The position numbers and the translations under genes were made by a program. Below are positions 1-6,790 of a stretch of DNA of 7,894 nucleotides, one piece after another. The notes under the pieces were generated by a model. The model had not been told where the DNA came from. It saw only the letters and a program-made list of their open reading frames with translations, and did no database searches. Each line of letters begins with the position of its first letter. The stretch's first letter is position 1. Source of the DNA: Chloroflexota bacterium (lineage in GTDB: Bacteria > Chloroflexota > Dehalococcoidia > Tepidiformales > Tepidiformaceae); assembly GCA_021823905.1 (NCBI GenBank), contig JAKALX010000163.1:1-7894 (forward strand). Direction: 5' to 3'.

Positions 1-827
1 GCATCCCCCCCTCCGGCCCGTTTGGCATCTTCCGGCGCGTGCGCAACGTGGGCGGCGCGCAACAGATCCTGGTCTACCCGCCGGTGTTCGACCTGCCGCA
101 CTTCCAGGCGCCGCCCGCGAACCTTCCCGGCGAAGGCCGCTTCCGCCGCCGCACGCACTACATCACACCCAACGCGAGCGGCGTGCGCGAATACGCGCCG
201 GGCGACGCCTTCAACCGGATTCACTGGCGCACCACCGCGCGCACCGGCGAGCTGATGGTGAAAACGTTCGAGCTCGACCCGGCCAGCGACATCTGGGTGA
301 TCCTCGACCTCGAACGGCGCGTTGCCGCCGGGCGTGACGAGGAGAGCACTGAAGAGTACGGCGTTCGCATCGCCGCGAGCGTCGCGCGGCACTACATCAA
401 CGCGAACCGGCCGACGGGCCTTATGTCGTTCGGCAAGGACCTGCGCATTCTCGATCCAGAACGCGGCCAGCAACAGATGACCCGCATCCTCGAGACGCTG
501 GCTACCGCCTCGGCTGTTGGCGACGCCCCGCTGGGAAACCTGCTGCTTGAGGAGCAGCGGCGCTTCGGGCGCCACACGACGCTGATCGTCGTCACCTCGG
601 CAACGGACGACCGCTGGCTCAACGCGCTCCTCTCGCTGACCCAGCGTGGGGTGCGTGCGGCCGTCGTCCTGGTCGATCCGGGAACATTTGGCGGCGGCAG
701 CTCGTCGCTCCTCCTGTACGGCCAGCTCACTTCAAGCGACATCACGACCTATGTGGTCAACAAAGGTGACGACCTCAGCCTTGCGCTGAGCCCCACCGGA
801 ACGGGAGCAGGCTCATGGCCGGGCTAA
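1..827 (+). CDS. DUF58 domain protein, 3' part (5' end outside window)
   Basis: The frame is open from the first complete codon at base 3, so the gene starts upstream; 274 residues are visible of a family usually near 400. The first visible residues, SGPFGIFRR, match the DUF58 stretch just after the membrane segments. They are followed by an ILVYP motif and the family core REYAPGDAFNRIHWRTTAR, then TGELMVKTFE. The segment DIWVILDLE and the later TTLIVVTSATDD strand fit the von Willebrand A-like fold proposed for these proteins. DUF58 genes are commonly found in MoxR-DUF58-transglutaminase clusters, so a MoxR ATPase may lie upstream, but this cannot be seen. The stop codon lies inside the next gene (13-bp overlap), implying translational coupling. 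The biochemical role is unknown; a scaffold or chaperone-type role at the membrane is inferred from context. An internal ATG at base 39 is not the start, because conserved sequence lies before it. Confidence 0.9.
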   Translation, partial: IPPSGPFGIFRRVRNVGGAQQILVYPPVFDLPHFQAPPANLPGEGRFRRRTHYITPNASGVREYAPGDAFNRIHWRTTARTGELMVKTFELDPASDIWVILDLERRVAAGRDEESTEEYGVRIAASVARHYINANRPTGLMSFGKDLRILDPERGQQQMTRILETLATASAVGDAPLGNLLLEEQRRFGRHTTLIVVTSATDDRWLNALLSLTQRGVRAAVVLVDPGTFGGGSSSLLLYGQLTSSDITTYVVNKGDDLSLALSPTGTGAGSWPG

Positions 828-3094
828 ACCCTCCGATGAACCGCCAGGCCGGGGCGCTGCGAGGCGCGAAGGTTTCGCCGCCCCGGCTGATCATGAGCTG
901 GGAGGACTGGCTGACGTTCGTCGCGGCGATCGTCGCCTTCCTCAGCATCGCCGTCTCCATTCAGAGTGCGCACTGGGTGCGCGACATGCCGGCGCTGGTG
1001 CCGACCGCAATGGGCGGCCTCCTCATCGGCATGCTGGGCGCCCGCATGCGGACGAAGGCGGTCTTCATCCATCCCTTCGGGTTGCTCCTGGGCTGCGCGC
1101 TCGTGCTGCTCGTGGTCCAGACCTACGCCGACGGACCAACCGTTGCCGACCGGCTCGCCGACTTCCGCTTCCGCATGCGCGAGTGGTTCGACATCGTCCG
1201 CGCCGGCGACATCAGCAACGACAACCTGCCGTTCGTGACGCTGGTCCACAGCATCACCTTCCTCTGCGCCTACCTTGCTTCGTGGTCGATCTACCGCTGG
1301 CGCAACCCGTGGGTCGCGATCGTGCCCGGCGGGATGGTGCTGCTGGCCAACATCAGCTTCCTGAAGGGCCAGCCGAGCGGCGCGTTCATCGTCTTCATGT
1401 TCGGGGCGATCGTGCTGGTCGCCCGGCTCTACCTGCAGCGAAGCCAGATCCGCTGGGCGCGCCAGGGCGTGGACTATCCAGACTGGATCAGCCTGAGCGC
1501 GTTCCAACTGACGCTTTTTGCAACGGTTGCGCTGATCATTGGCGCCTGGATGCTGCCGCTTGGAAACGAAGCCGGCCCCTTCGCCGCGGTCGTCAACACG
1601 ATGATCAAGCCGGCCAAGTCGCACACGGACACGCTCGTCCGCCTGTTTCACAACATCGACAGTCAGAAAGGCGGGCAGTTGCACGGCTTCGGCGATGTCC
1701 TCGCCATCCAGGGGCACGTGCAGCTCGGCACGAAGCCGATCCTGGAGATCAACAGCCCGAACCCGGGCCTCGTCCGGGCGCAGAGCTACGACGAGTACAC
1801 CGGGAACGGCTGGAAAACGGCCAACCGCATCGAAACCAAGGTAGACGCGAAGGACCTGTCGGCCGCCCAGGACAGCCAGTTCCAGAAGCGCAACGCGTCG
1901 GTCCTGCGCGTCAAGGTGCTCGACTCCGAGAGCACGATCCTGACGCCGGGCACGGCCGTTGCCTCGAACCTGCCCACGACGATCGAGACCCCGCGCGGCG
2001 TTCCGAGCGACATCGAGGTGATGCGCAGCCGCAAGAGCCTCGGCCAGGATGACGCCTACAACTCGGTCGGTTCGGAAAGCTCAGCGACGGCAGACGACCT
2101 GCGCGCGGCCGGCGGGGCCTACCCACAATGGGTGACCGGCCGCTATCTCCAGCTCCCGAAGTCCCTGCCCCAGCGTGTGCGCGACGAGGCGAAGCGCGTG
2201 GTGGCCGAGCAAAAGGCGGCGACGCCGTACGACGAGGCAAAGGCGGTCGAGTCGTACCTGCGCACATTCCCGTTCGACCTGAACGTCGAGTCGGCGCCGG
2301 CCGGGCAGGACACGGTGGATTTCTTCCTGTTCAGGCTGAAGCGCGGCTATTTCGACTACCAGGCCTCGGCGATGGCGGTGATGCTGCGGTCGCTCGGGAT
2401 CCCGGCGCGCGTGACCGTGGGCTACGTGCTCGACCCGGCGAACGCGAAGGACACCGTGTACACCGTCCAGAAGAAGGATGCCTACGCCTGGGTTGAAGTC
2501 TTCTTTCCGAACTACGGCTGGGTGAACTTCAACCCGACGCAGGATCGGGAGGCCGGCGGCGCGGGCGGCATCGGCGCAGTCGGCAACGGTGGTCTCGACA
2601 CGTTCCAGAACCCCAACCTGAACGACCTCTTCCCGAACCCGGACGACGGCGTGCTCAACGGCGCCTCCGCGCCCAGGGCCGCCCTCCGCGAGAATCCAAC
2701 GGTCCATTCGGACCCGCCGTGGGTGCTCATCTTCTCCCTCCTGGGCGCGCTCGCCGTCGTCGCGCTCGGCGGGCTTGGTGGCCGGTTCGCCTGGAACCGC
2801 GGTGTCGCCGGGATGGAGCCGCGCGCGGCGCTCTGGGCGAAAGCGCAGCGGCTCGCCACCTGGGGCCGGATCGGCCCGAAGAACGCCGAGACGCCACGCG
2901 AATGGTCGCGCCGGATGGGCGGCGCGGTCGGTCTCGAAGACGACGCCAAGTCGCTCGCCGAGGCGTACGAGGAATCGCGCTACGGCCGGCCCGACCTGCG
3001 CCGGATCGACGACAGCGCGGCCGAATCGTCGTACCGCCACCTCCGCGGGCGCCTCGTCGCGCGCATCTTCCGTCGGAACGAGCCGAAGCAGTAG
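815..3094 (+). CDS. TgpA-type membrane protein with degenerate transglutaminase-like domain
   Basis: This 759-residue protein has hydrophobic segments at about 33-49, 59-76, 84-103, 140-158, 167-182, 190-207 and 227-248. A long, probably extracytoplasmic part follows (with YDEYTGNGW near 327), then a transglutaminase-like core at about 440-580, one more membrane segment at about 633-653 and a DUF4129-like tail (ETPREW, later ESRYGRPD). The order matches TgpA/DUF3488 proteins. The core motifs are recognisable, but the catalytic residues are not: the Cys of GYC-[ED]-x-x-A is Phe513 (GYFDYQASAM), the His of HAWVEV is Tyr557 (YAWVEVFFPNYGW), and the Asp of F-D-P-T is Asn573 (FNPT). The only cysteines, C94 and C151, lie in membrane segments. 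Cross-linking or protease activity is therefore unlikely, and a binding or structural role is inferred. ATG 815 is preceded by a GGGAGCAGG ribosome binding site and overlaps the DUF58 stop. ATG 836 is an alternative start without such a site. Confidence 0.9.
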   Translation: MAGLNPPMNRQAGALRGAKVSPPRLIMSWEDWLTFVAAIVAFLSIAVSIQSAHWVRDMPALVPTAMGGLLIGMLGARMRTKAVFIHPFGLLLGCALVLLVVQTYADGPTVADRLADFRFRMREWFDIVRAGDISNDNLPFVTLVHSITFLCAYLASWSIYRWRNPWVAIVPGGMVLLANISFLKGQPSGAFIVFMFGAIVLVARLYLQRSQIRWARQGVDYPDWISLSAFQLTLFATVALIIGAWMLPLGNEAGPFAAVVNTMIKPAKSHTDTLVRLFHNIDSQKGGQLHGFGDVLAIQGHVQLGTKPILEINSPNPGLVRAQSYDEYTGNGWKTANRIETKVDAKDLSAAQDSQFQKRNASVLRVKVLDSESTILTPGTAVASNLPTTIETPRGVPSDIEVMRSRKSLGQDDAYNSVGSESSATADDLRAAGGAYPQWVTGRYLQLPKSLPQRVRDEAKRVVAEQKAATPYDEAKAVESYLRTFPFDLNVESAPAGQDTVDFFLFRLKRGYFDYQASAMAVMLRSLGIPARVTVGYVLDPANAKDTVYTVQKKDAYAWVEVFFPNYGWVNFNPTQDREAGGAGGIGAVGNGGLDTFQNPNLNDLFPNPDDGVLNGASAPRAALRENPTVHSDPPWVLIFSLLGALAVVALGGLGGRFAWNRGVAGMEPRAALWAKAQRLATWGRIGPKNAETPREWSRRMGGAVGLEDDAKSLAEAYEESRYGRPDLRRIDDSAAESSYRHLRGRLVARIFRRNEPKQ

Positions 3095-3102
3095 TAACAT
3101 AC

Positions 3103-3131
3103 TTGACACATCAGTCCCAAGGGATTGGATC
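3103..3131 (+). promoter_or_regulatory. possible promoter of the DUF3800 gene with dyad in the spacer
   Basis: A perfect TTGACA -35 hexamer lies at 3103-3108, nine bases after the preceding stop codon. At 17-bp spacing the -10 position (3126-3131, TGGATC) is a poor match, so promoter activity is uncertain. The spacer contains an imperfect palindrome at 3112-3127 (CAGTCCC-AA-GGGATTG, one G-T mismatch), which could be an operator. Confidence 0.3.
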
Positions 3132-3152
3132 AACGAGAGCGAGCGAGACACC

Positions 3153-3926
3153 ATGTACCTGATGTACGTCGATGAAGCGGGCGACCCCGGTTTGCTGCAA
3201 GCAGGATCGCCAACACGGTATTTTGTGCTGAGTGGGCTGGTCGTTCACGAGCTGCGCTGGCAGCAAAACCTCGACGCGCTGATCGATTTCCGCCGACGCA
3301 TGCGGAACAAGTTCGGCCTCAAACTACGCGAGGAAATTCACTCGGCGCGGATGTTTAATCGTCCCGGTGCGCTGGCCCGCATCCCGAAGAACGACCGTCT
3401 CGCAATCATCCGGGCCTTCACTCATGAAGTGGCGTCGTTGCCGGACGTGAGCGTGATCAACGTCGTGGTGGACAAGGCGAACCACAACCCGCCGTACGAC
3501 CCGATGGTCATGGCCTGGAGGATTCTCATCCAACGGTTCGAGAACACGATGAGCTATCGACACTTCCCCGGACCGGCGAACCCTGACGACAAGGGCATGC
3601 TCATCCCAGATTTCACGGCCACGAAGAAGGTTCGGGGCCTGCTCCGCCAGATGCGTCGATTCAACTACATCCCGCACCAGCCGCAGTACGGGCCGGGGAG
3701 CCGCAACCTGCTGCTCGCCCGAATGGTCGAAGACCCCAACTTCAAGGACTCAGGCGAGTCCTTCTTTATCCAGACCGTGGATCTAGTTACCTTCCTGCTT
3801 TACCAGAAGCTCGCGCCGTCGAACTACATTCGAAGTAAAGGCGCTCAGAACCACTTCGACAGACTGAGCCCCATCTTGTGCAGGTACGCCTCCGCGAGCG
3901 ACCCCCAAGGCATCGTGCGGCTGTGA
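3153..3926 (+). CDS. DUF3800 domain protein
   Basis: This 257-residue protein opens with MYLMYVDEAGDPG, the N-terminal signature of DUF3800 (Y-x-D-E-[SA]-G-D). Other family marks are the YFVLSGLVV strand (about 23-31), an E-x-H motif at E61/H63 (EEIHSARMF), the INVVVDK strand, and the C-terminal Q207-x-x-D210 in FIQTVDLVTFLLY. The acidic residues and the overall pattern suggest a nuclease-like (RNase H-like) fold, as proposed for this family, but function is unproven. DUF3800 genes are often accessory and occur in variable regions. ATG 3153 was chosen because it starts right at the conserved strand; GAGAGCGAGCGAG just upstream is a purine-rich but weak ribosome binding site, and ATG 3162 is an alternative. 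The frame is open upstream to 2775, but that overlaps the previous gene and encodes Arg/Ser-rich sequence without family character. The gene looks less GC-rich than its neighbours, which suggests transfer. Confidence 0.85.
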   Translation: MYLMYVDEAGDPGLLQAGSPTRYFVLSGLVVHELRWQQNLDALIDFRRRMRNKFGLKLREEIHSARMFNRPGALARIPKNDRLAIIRAFTHEVASLPDVSVINVVVDKANHNPPYDPMVMAWRILIQRFENTMSYRHFPGPANPDDKGMLIPDFTATKKVRGLLRQMRRFNYIPHQPQYGPGSRNLLLARMVEDPNFKDSGESFFIQTVDLVTFLLYQKLAPSNYIRSKGAQNHFDRLSPILCRYASASDPQGIVRL

Positions 3927-3934
3927 GCATGGAA

Positions 3935-3954
3935 GGGGACGCCGAAGCGCCCCC
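3935..3954 (+). terminator. stem-loop just after the DUF3800 stop
   Basis: GGGG-A-CGC at 3935-3942 pairs with GCG-C-CCCC at 3947-3954 around a CGAA loop, giving seven GC pairs with one A-C mismatch. It begins eight bases after the DUF3800 stop codon. No T-run follows, so it may be a weak or factor-assisted terminator, or an RNA 3'-end stabiliser. Confidence 0.35.
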
Positions 3955-3963
3955 AGTGGAATC

Positions 3964-3979
3964 CTAGTCAGGGGACTAG
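3964..3979. other. perfect 6-bp hairpin in the pre-htpX spacer
   Basis: CTAGTC at 3964-3969 and GACTAG at 3974-3979 are perfect inverted arms around the loop AGGG. It is followed by CCCCCTTTC, so a second register (GGGG 3971-3974 with the following C-run) competes with it. It could be part of a termination region after the DUF3800 gene. The gene-free stretch 3927-4231 otherwise holds a GGTTGG/CCAACC hairpin (4066-4071 with 4082-4087), an A/T-rich pocket around 4026-4048, and no credible small gene. Confidence 0.35.
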
Positions 3980-4189
3980 CCCCCTTTCAGATTCGACGGT
4001 GTCAGGGTACGTCGCCTTGCGGTCCAAGTAAATAGGCAAGAGCATATTCGGATGATCGGATCCTTGGTTGGCATCGCATCTCCAACCCTGGAGCAATCCT
4101 GCTGGTGTCGTCTAGGCGCGCCACCGCCGGTTCGCACTCGTGCCACCGTGGGCCCACGTTTTCTTTACGTTTCCGCTACAGGCGCGCTC

Positions 4190-4195
4190 TACACT
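4190..4195 (+). promoter_or_regulatory. possible -10 element of htpX
   Basis: TACACT at 4190-4195 matches four of six bases of the sigma-70 -10 consensus and lies 36 bases before the htpX start. No -35 hexamer is seen at normal spacing (TTTACG at 4164-4169 would need a 20-bp spacer). It is a tentative call. Confidence 0.25.
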
Positions 4196-4209
4196 GGTGA
4201 CACGCACAC

Positions 4210-4225
4210 GAGTACGGAGGTACTC
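4210..4225 (+). promoter_or_regulatory. htpX ribosome binding site in the loop of a perfect hairpin
   Basis: GAGTAC (4210-4215) and GTACTC (4220-4225) are perfect inverted arms enclosing GGAG (4216-4219), the core of the Shine-Dalgarno sequence GGAGG that serves ATG 4232. The structure would present the ribosome binding site in a tetraloop, which could tune translation of a stress protease. The dyad is read directly from the sequence; regulation is inference. Confidence 0.5.
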
Positions 4226-4231
4226 AACACC

Positions 4232-5092
4232 ATGAACTTCGTCAAAACCACAGTTCTCCTGGCCGCGTTGACGGGCCTCCTCGTCATGATCGGCGGCCTC
4301 GTAGGCGGCCCGAGCGGGATGGTCCTCTTCCTCGTCCTGGCCGGCGTCATGAACTTCTTCGCCTACTGGTTCAGCGACAAGATGGCGCTGAAGATGGCCG
4401 GCGCGCACGAGATCCAGGAGTCGCAGGACCCGCAGCTCTTCGGCATCGTGCGGGACGTCGCGAACCTCTCGGGGATGCCGATGCCGCGCGTCTATGTCGT
4501 CGAAACGGACACGCCGAACGCTTTCGCCACCGGCCGCAACCCGAACCACGCCGTGGTGGCCGTGACGACCGGCATCCGGCGCATCCTTACCGAGCGCGAG
4601 CTGCGGGGCGTGCTCGGCCACGAGATGGGCCACGTGAAGAACCGCGACATCCTGACCAGCTCGATCGTCGCAACGGTTGCCGGCGCGATCTCGATGATCG
4701 GCAACATGCTGCTCTGGTCGTCGATGTTCGGCGGCTTTGGCGGCGGGCGGGGCGGCGAAAACCGCAACCCGCTGCTCATGCTGCTCGTCGCCATGGTCGC
4801 CCCGATCGCCGCCTCGCTCATCCAGCTCGGGATCAGCCGCCAGCGCGAATACGCCGCCGACAAGTCGGGCGCGATCGTGACCCACGACCCGGAGGCCCTC
4901 GCGAGCGCGCTCGAGAAGCTGGAGCGCGGCGTGACCTCCCGGCCGATGGAGCCGACCCCGAACCAGCAGGCCGTCTCCGCGCTCTACATTGTGAACCCGT
5001 TCCGTGGCCAGGGGATGTCGAACCTCTTCAGCACGCACCCACCGCTGGAGGAGCGCATCCGCCGCCTGCGTGACATGGCCGCCGGCCGGTAA
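4232..5092 (+). CDS. htpX: HtpX-like M48 family zinc metalloprotease
   Basis: HtpX is a membrane-embedded zinc endopeptidase that helps degrade damaged or misfolded membrane proteins. This 286-residue protein has the usual family length and plan: two N-terminal membrane segments (about 3-25 and 29-48), the zinc motif HEMGH at 130-134 (H130, E131, H134), two further hydrophobic segments (about 147-167 and 179-200) separated by a Gly-rich loop GGFGGGRGGEN, and the third zinc ligand E206 in QREYAADKSGA. The C-terminal FSTHPPLEERIRRL is also typical. All catalytic residues are present. ATG 4232 follows a GGAGG site by 11 bases and starts MNFVKTT, as in other HtpX proteins. The frame is open back to ATG 4052, but that extension has no ribosome binding site and no family similarity. 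menG follows 76 bp downstream, possibly on the same transcript. Confidence 0.93.
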   Translation: MNFVKTTVLLAALTGLLVMIGGLVGGPSGMVLFLVLAGVMNFFAYWFSDKMALKMAGAHEIQESQDPQLFGIVRDVANLSGMPMPRVYVVETDTPNAFATGRNPNHAVVAVTTGIRRILTERELRGVLGHEMGHVKNRDILTSSIVATVAGAISMIGNMLLWSSMFGGFGGGRGGENRNPLLMLLVAMVAPIAASLIQLGISRQREYAADKSGAIVTHDPEALASALEKLERGVTSRPMEPTPNQQAVSALYIVNPFRGQGMSNLFSTHPPLEERIRRLRDMAAGR

Positions 5093-5138
5093 CCCCCGCG
5101 TCGAATTGGCCGCCGCTGTCAGCGAGCGCGCTTGCCCT

Positions 5139-5152
5139 TGGTCCGTGGACCA
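5139..5152. other. dyad TGGTCC-GT-GGACCA upstream of menG
   Basis: TGGTCC at 5139-5144 and GGACCA at 5147-5152 form perfect inverted arms around GT, sixteen bases before the menG ATG. As DNA this could be a small operator; as RNA the two-base loop would have to open to a larger one. No regulator is identified. Confidence 0.3.
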
Positions 5153-5168
5153 CGAACACTTGGACACG

Positions 5169-5867
5169 ATGAGCGCCGTCCTTCCGCCAGCCGAAACCAA
5201 AGCGCGCAACGTGCGCCAGATGTTCGACCGTATCGCGCCCGGCTACGACCGGATGAACCGCCTCATGACGGGCCGGCTCGATCAGCGCTGGCGGCGCGAG
5301 CAGGTTCGCAGGCTCGCTATCGGCCCGGGCGACGTCGTGCTCGACCTTGCCTGCGGCACGGGCGACCTGGCCGAGCTGGCGCTGTCCGCCGGCGCGACGG
5401 TGGTCGGCGCGGATTTCTCCCGCGGCATGCTGCGGGCCGGTCGTGAGCGCCACGGTGGCCGCATCCCGTTCGTCCAGGCCGACGGCAACCGTCTGCCCCT
5501 CGCCGACGGCAGCATCACGGCGGTCGTCTGCGGCTTCGGGCTGCGCAACTTCGCTTCGATCCCCGCCGTGTTCGCGGAACTCGCGCGGGTGGTGAAGCCC
5601 GGCGGGCGGATCGCCTTCATCGAGGTCGACACGCCGCAGAACCCGCTCGTCCGCTGGGGGCACAGCTTCTACTTCAACCACGTGGTACCGCTGATCGGCG
5701 GGTTGCTCTCCGATCGCCAGGCGTATCGCTACCTGCCGAAGTCGGTGGTCTACCTGCCGCCGCGAGACGAGCTCGTGCGCATCCTCCACGACGCCGGGTT
5801 CCACCGCATCCAGAAGCAGCAGTTGGGACTGGGCGCGGCGCAGGCGATCCGGGCGGTTCGCCGTTGA
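5169..5867 (+). CDS. menG: demethylmenaquinone methyltransferase (UbiE/MenG family)
   Basis: MenG uses S-adenosylmethionine to methylate the ring of demethylmenaquinone, the last step of menaquinone synthesis. The 232-residue protein has the usual length. It contains FDRIAPGYDRMN (19-30), the SAM-binding motif VLDLACGTGDLA (about 57-68), GADFSRGML as the motif II acidic strand, CGFGLRNF, and RVVKPGGRIAFIE, the second family signature. The first UbiE signature is atypical: after YDRMN the usual Ser and His are Thr34 and Asp38. The menaquinone rather than ubiquinone assignment rests on the adjacent menA. ATG 5169 was chosen for length and similarity; its ribosome binding site (GGA at 5162-5164) is weak. 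An in-frame GTG at 5145 lies inside a dyad and would add eight residues of no recognisable family character. The stop overlaps the menA start codon. Confidence 0.88.
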   Translation: MSAVLPPAETKARNVRQMFDRIAPGYDRMNRLMTGRLDQRWRREQVRRLAIGPGDVVLDLACGTGDLAELALSAGATVVGADFSRGMLRAGRERHGGRIPFVQADGNRLPLADGSITAVVCGFGLRNFASIPAVFAELARVVKPGGRIAFIEVDTPQNPLVRWGHSFYFNHVVPLIGGLLSDRQAYRYLPKSVVYLPPRDELVRILHDAGFHRIQKQQLGLGAAQAIRAVRR

Positions 5868-6772
5868 GCGCGGCGGCCGCCGCCGTCCGCCCCGGAAGCT
5901 TCGACGCCTGGAAGCTGGCCATCCGCCCGCCGACGCTCACGGCCGCGGTCGCGCCGGTCGTCGTGGGCACGGGCCTCGCAATCGGGAAGGGAGCATTCGC
6001 TGCCGGACCAGCAATCGCGGCGCTCGTCGGCGCCGTTTGCCTGCAGATCGGCGCCAACCTGGCCAACGACCTCTTCGACTTCCAACGTGGCGCTGACACG
6101 CACGAGCGGCTGGGCCCGCCACGGGCCGCGCAGATGGGCCTCCTCGGCCCACGCGATCTGCGGCTCGGCACGGCTGTGGTCTTCGCGATCGCGATGCTCG
6201 CCGGGATCTACCTCGTCTACGTAGCCGGCTGGCCGATCGTCGCGGTCGGGCTGGCGAGCATCGCCGGGGCGCTGATCTACACGGGCGGGCCGTGGCCGGC
6301 CGGCTACCACGCCCTCGGCGACCTGATGACGTTCGTCTACTTCGGCGTGCTGGCCGTCGCCGGCGCCTATTACGTGCAGGCGGGCGAGCTCCCCGCCGCG
6401 GCGATCTGGGCGAGCCTGCCGATGGGCTGCACCGTCACGGCGATCCTCGTCGTAAACAACCTGCGCGACATCCCCACCGACCGCGAGAGCGGGAAGATGA
6501 CCCTCGGCGTGGTGATGGGCGACCGGGCGACGCGCTGGTGGTACACGCTCCAGATGCTCGCCCCGTTCGCGCTCGCCGTGGCGGCCTGGCCGCTCGGGTT
6601 CGCTGGACCCTGGGTGCTCGTCTCGCTGGCGGCATCGCCGATGGCCTTCAAGCTCGTGCGAGGCGTGCTCGACGGCGCGAGCGGCCGCGGCCTCAACCCG
6701 TTCCTGAAGGCAACGGCGCGCTTCGACCTGCTCTTCGGCGCGCTGTTCGCGCTCGGCCTGGCGCTGGGGTGA
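5864..6772 (+). CDS. menA: 1,4-dihydroxy-2-naphthoate polyprenyltransferase (MenA, UbiA family)
   Basis: MenA attaches a polyprenyl chain to 1,4-dihydroxy-2-naphthoate with loss of CO2, producing demethylmenaquinone in the membrane; MenG, encoded just upstream, acts next. The 302-residue protein is strongly hydrophobic. It carries the first Asp-rich motif N68-D69-L-F-D72 followed by G76-A-D78, then ERLGPPRAAQMG as in MenA proteins. The second motif is N198-N199-L-R-D202-I-P-T-D206, continuing ESGKMTLGVVMG. Early residues AIRPPTLTAAVAPVVVGT are also typical. The start is probably TTG 5864, overlapping the menG TGA (TTGA), which implies translational coupling; a weak GGGCGG lies ten bases upstream and the first ATG, well inside the conserved region, comes far too late. 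The gene is convergent with the following cassette, with only 18 bp between the stop codons and no visible terminator. Confidence 0.9.
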   Translation: MSAAAAAVRPGSFDAWKLAIRPPTLTAAVAPVVVGTGLAIGKGAFAAGPAIAALVGAVCLQIGANLANDLFDFQRGADTHERLGPPRAAQMGLLGPRDLRLGTAVVFAIAMLAGIYLVYVAGWPIVAVGLASIAGALIYTGGPWPAGYHALGDLMTFVYFGVLAVAGAYYVQAGELPAAAIWASLPMGCTVTAILVVNNLRDIPTDRESGKMTLGVVMGDRATRWWYTLQMLAPFALAVAAWPLGFAGPWVLVSLAASPMAFKLVRGVLDGASGRGLNPFLKATARFDLLFGALFALGLALG

Positions 6773-6790
6773 AGAGGGTCCAACCGGCCA

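Noticed and set aside
824..1717. Long minus-strand open frame opposite the transglutaminase-like gene
   Set aside because: Arg/Asp/His-rich sequence with no family motifs. It is the usual shadow of a GC-rich gene with a strong plus-strand protein.
2775..3152. Upstream extension of the DUF3800 frame
   Set aside because: It overlaps the preceding gene by more than 300 bp and encodes biased Arg/Ser sequence. Family similarity begins at ATG 3153.
2081..3154. 357-residue minus-strand open frame
   Set aside because: It overlaps the well-supported transglutaminase-like coding sequence and has the low-complexity composition typical of antisense frames in GC-rich DNA.
4052..4231. Sixty-residue N-terminal extension of HtpX
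   Set aside because: There is no ribosome binding site at ATG 4052 and no HtpX similarity, while ATG 4232 has GGAGG and the normal family N-terminus.
5004..5168. Upstream extension of the menG frame overlapping htpX
   Set aside because: It overlaps the htpX end in another frame and lacks methyltransferase character. The 232-residue form from ATG 5169 has the normal family length.
4112..5209. 365-residue minus-strand open frame opposite htpX
   Set aside because: It lies antisense to clear HtpX motifs and is His/Arg/Glu-rich without recognisable domains.
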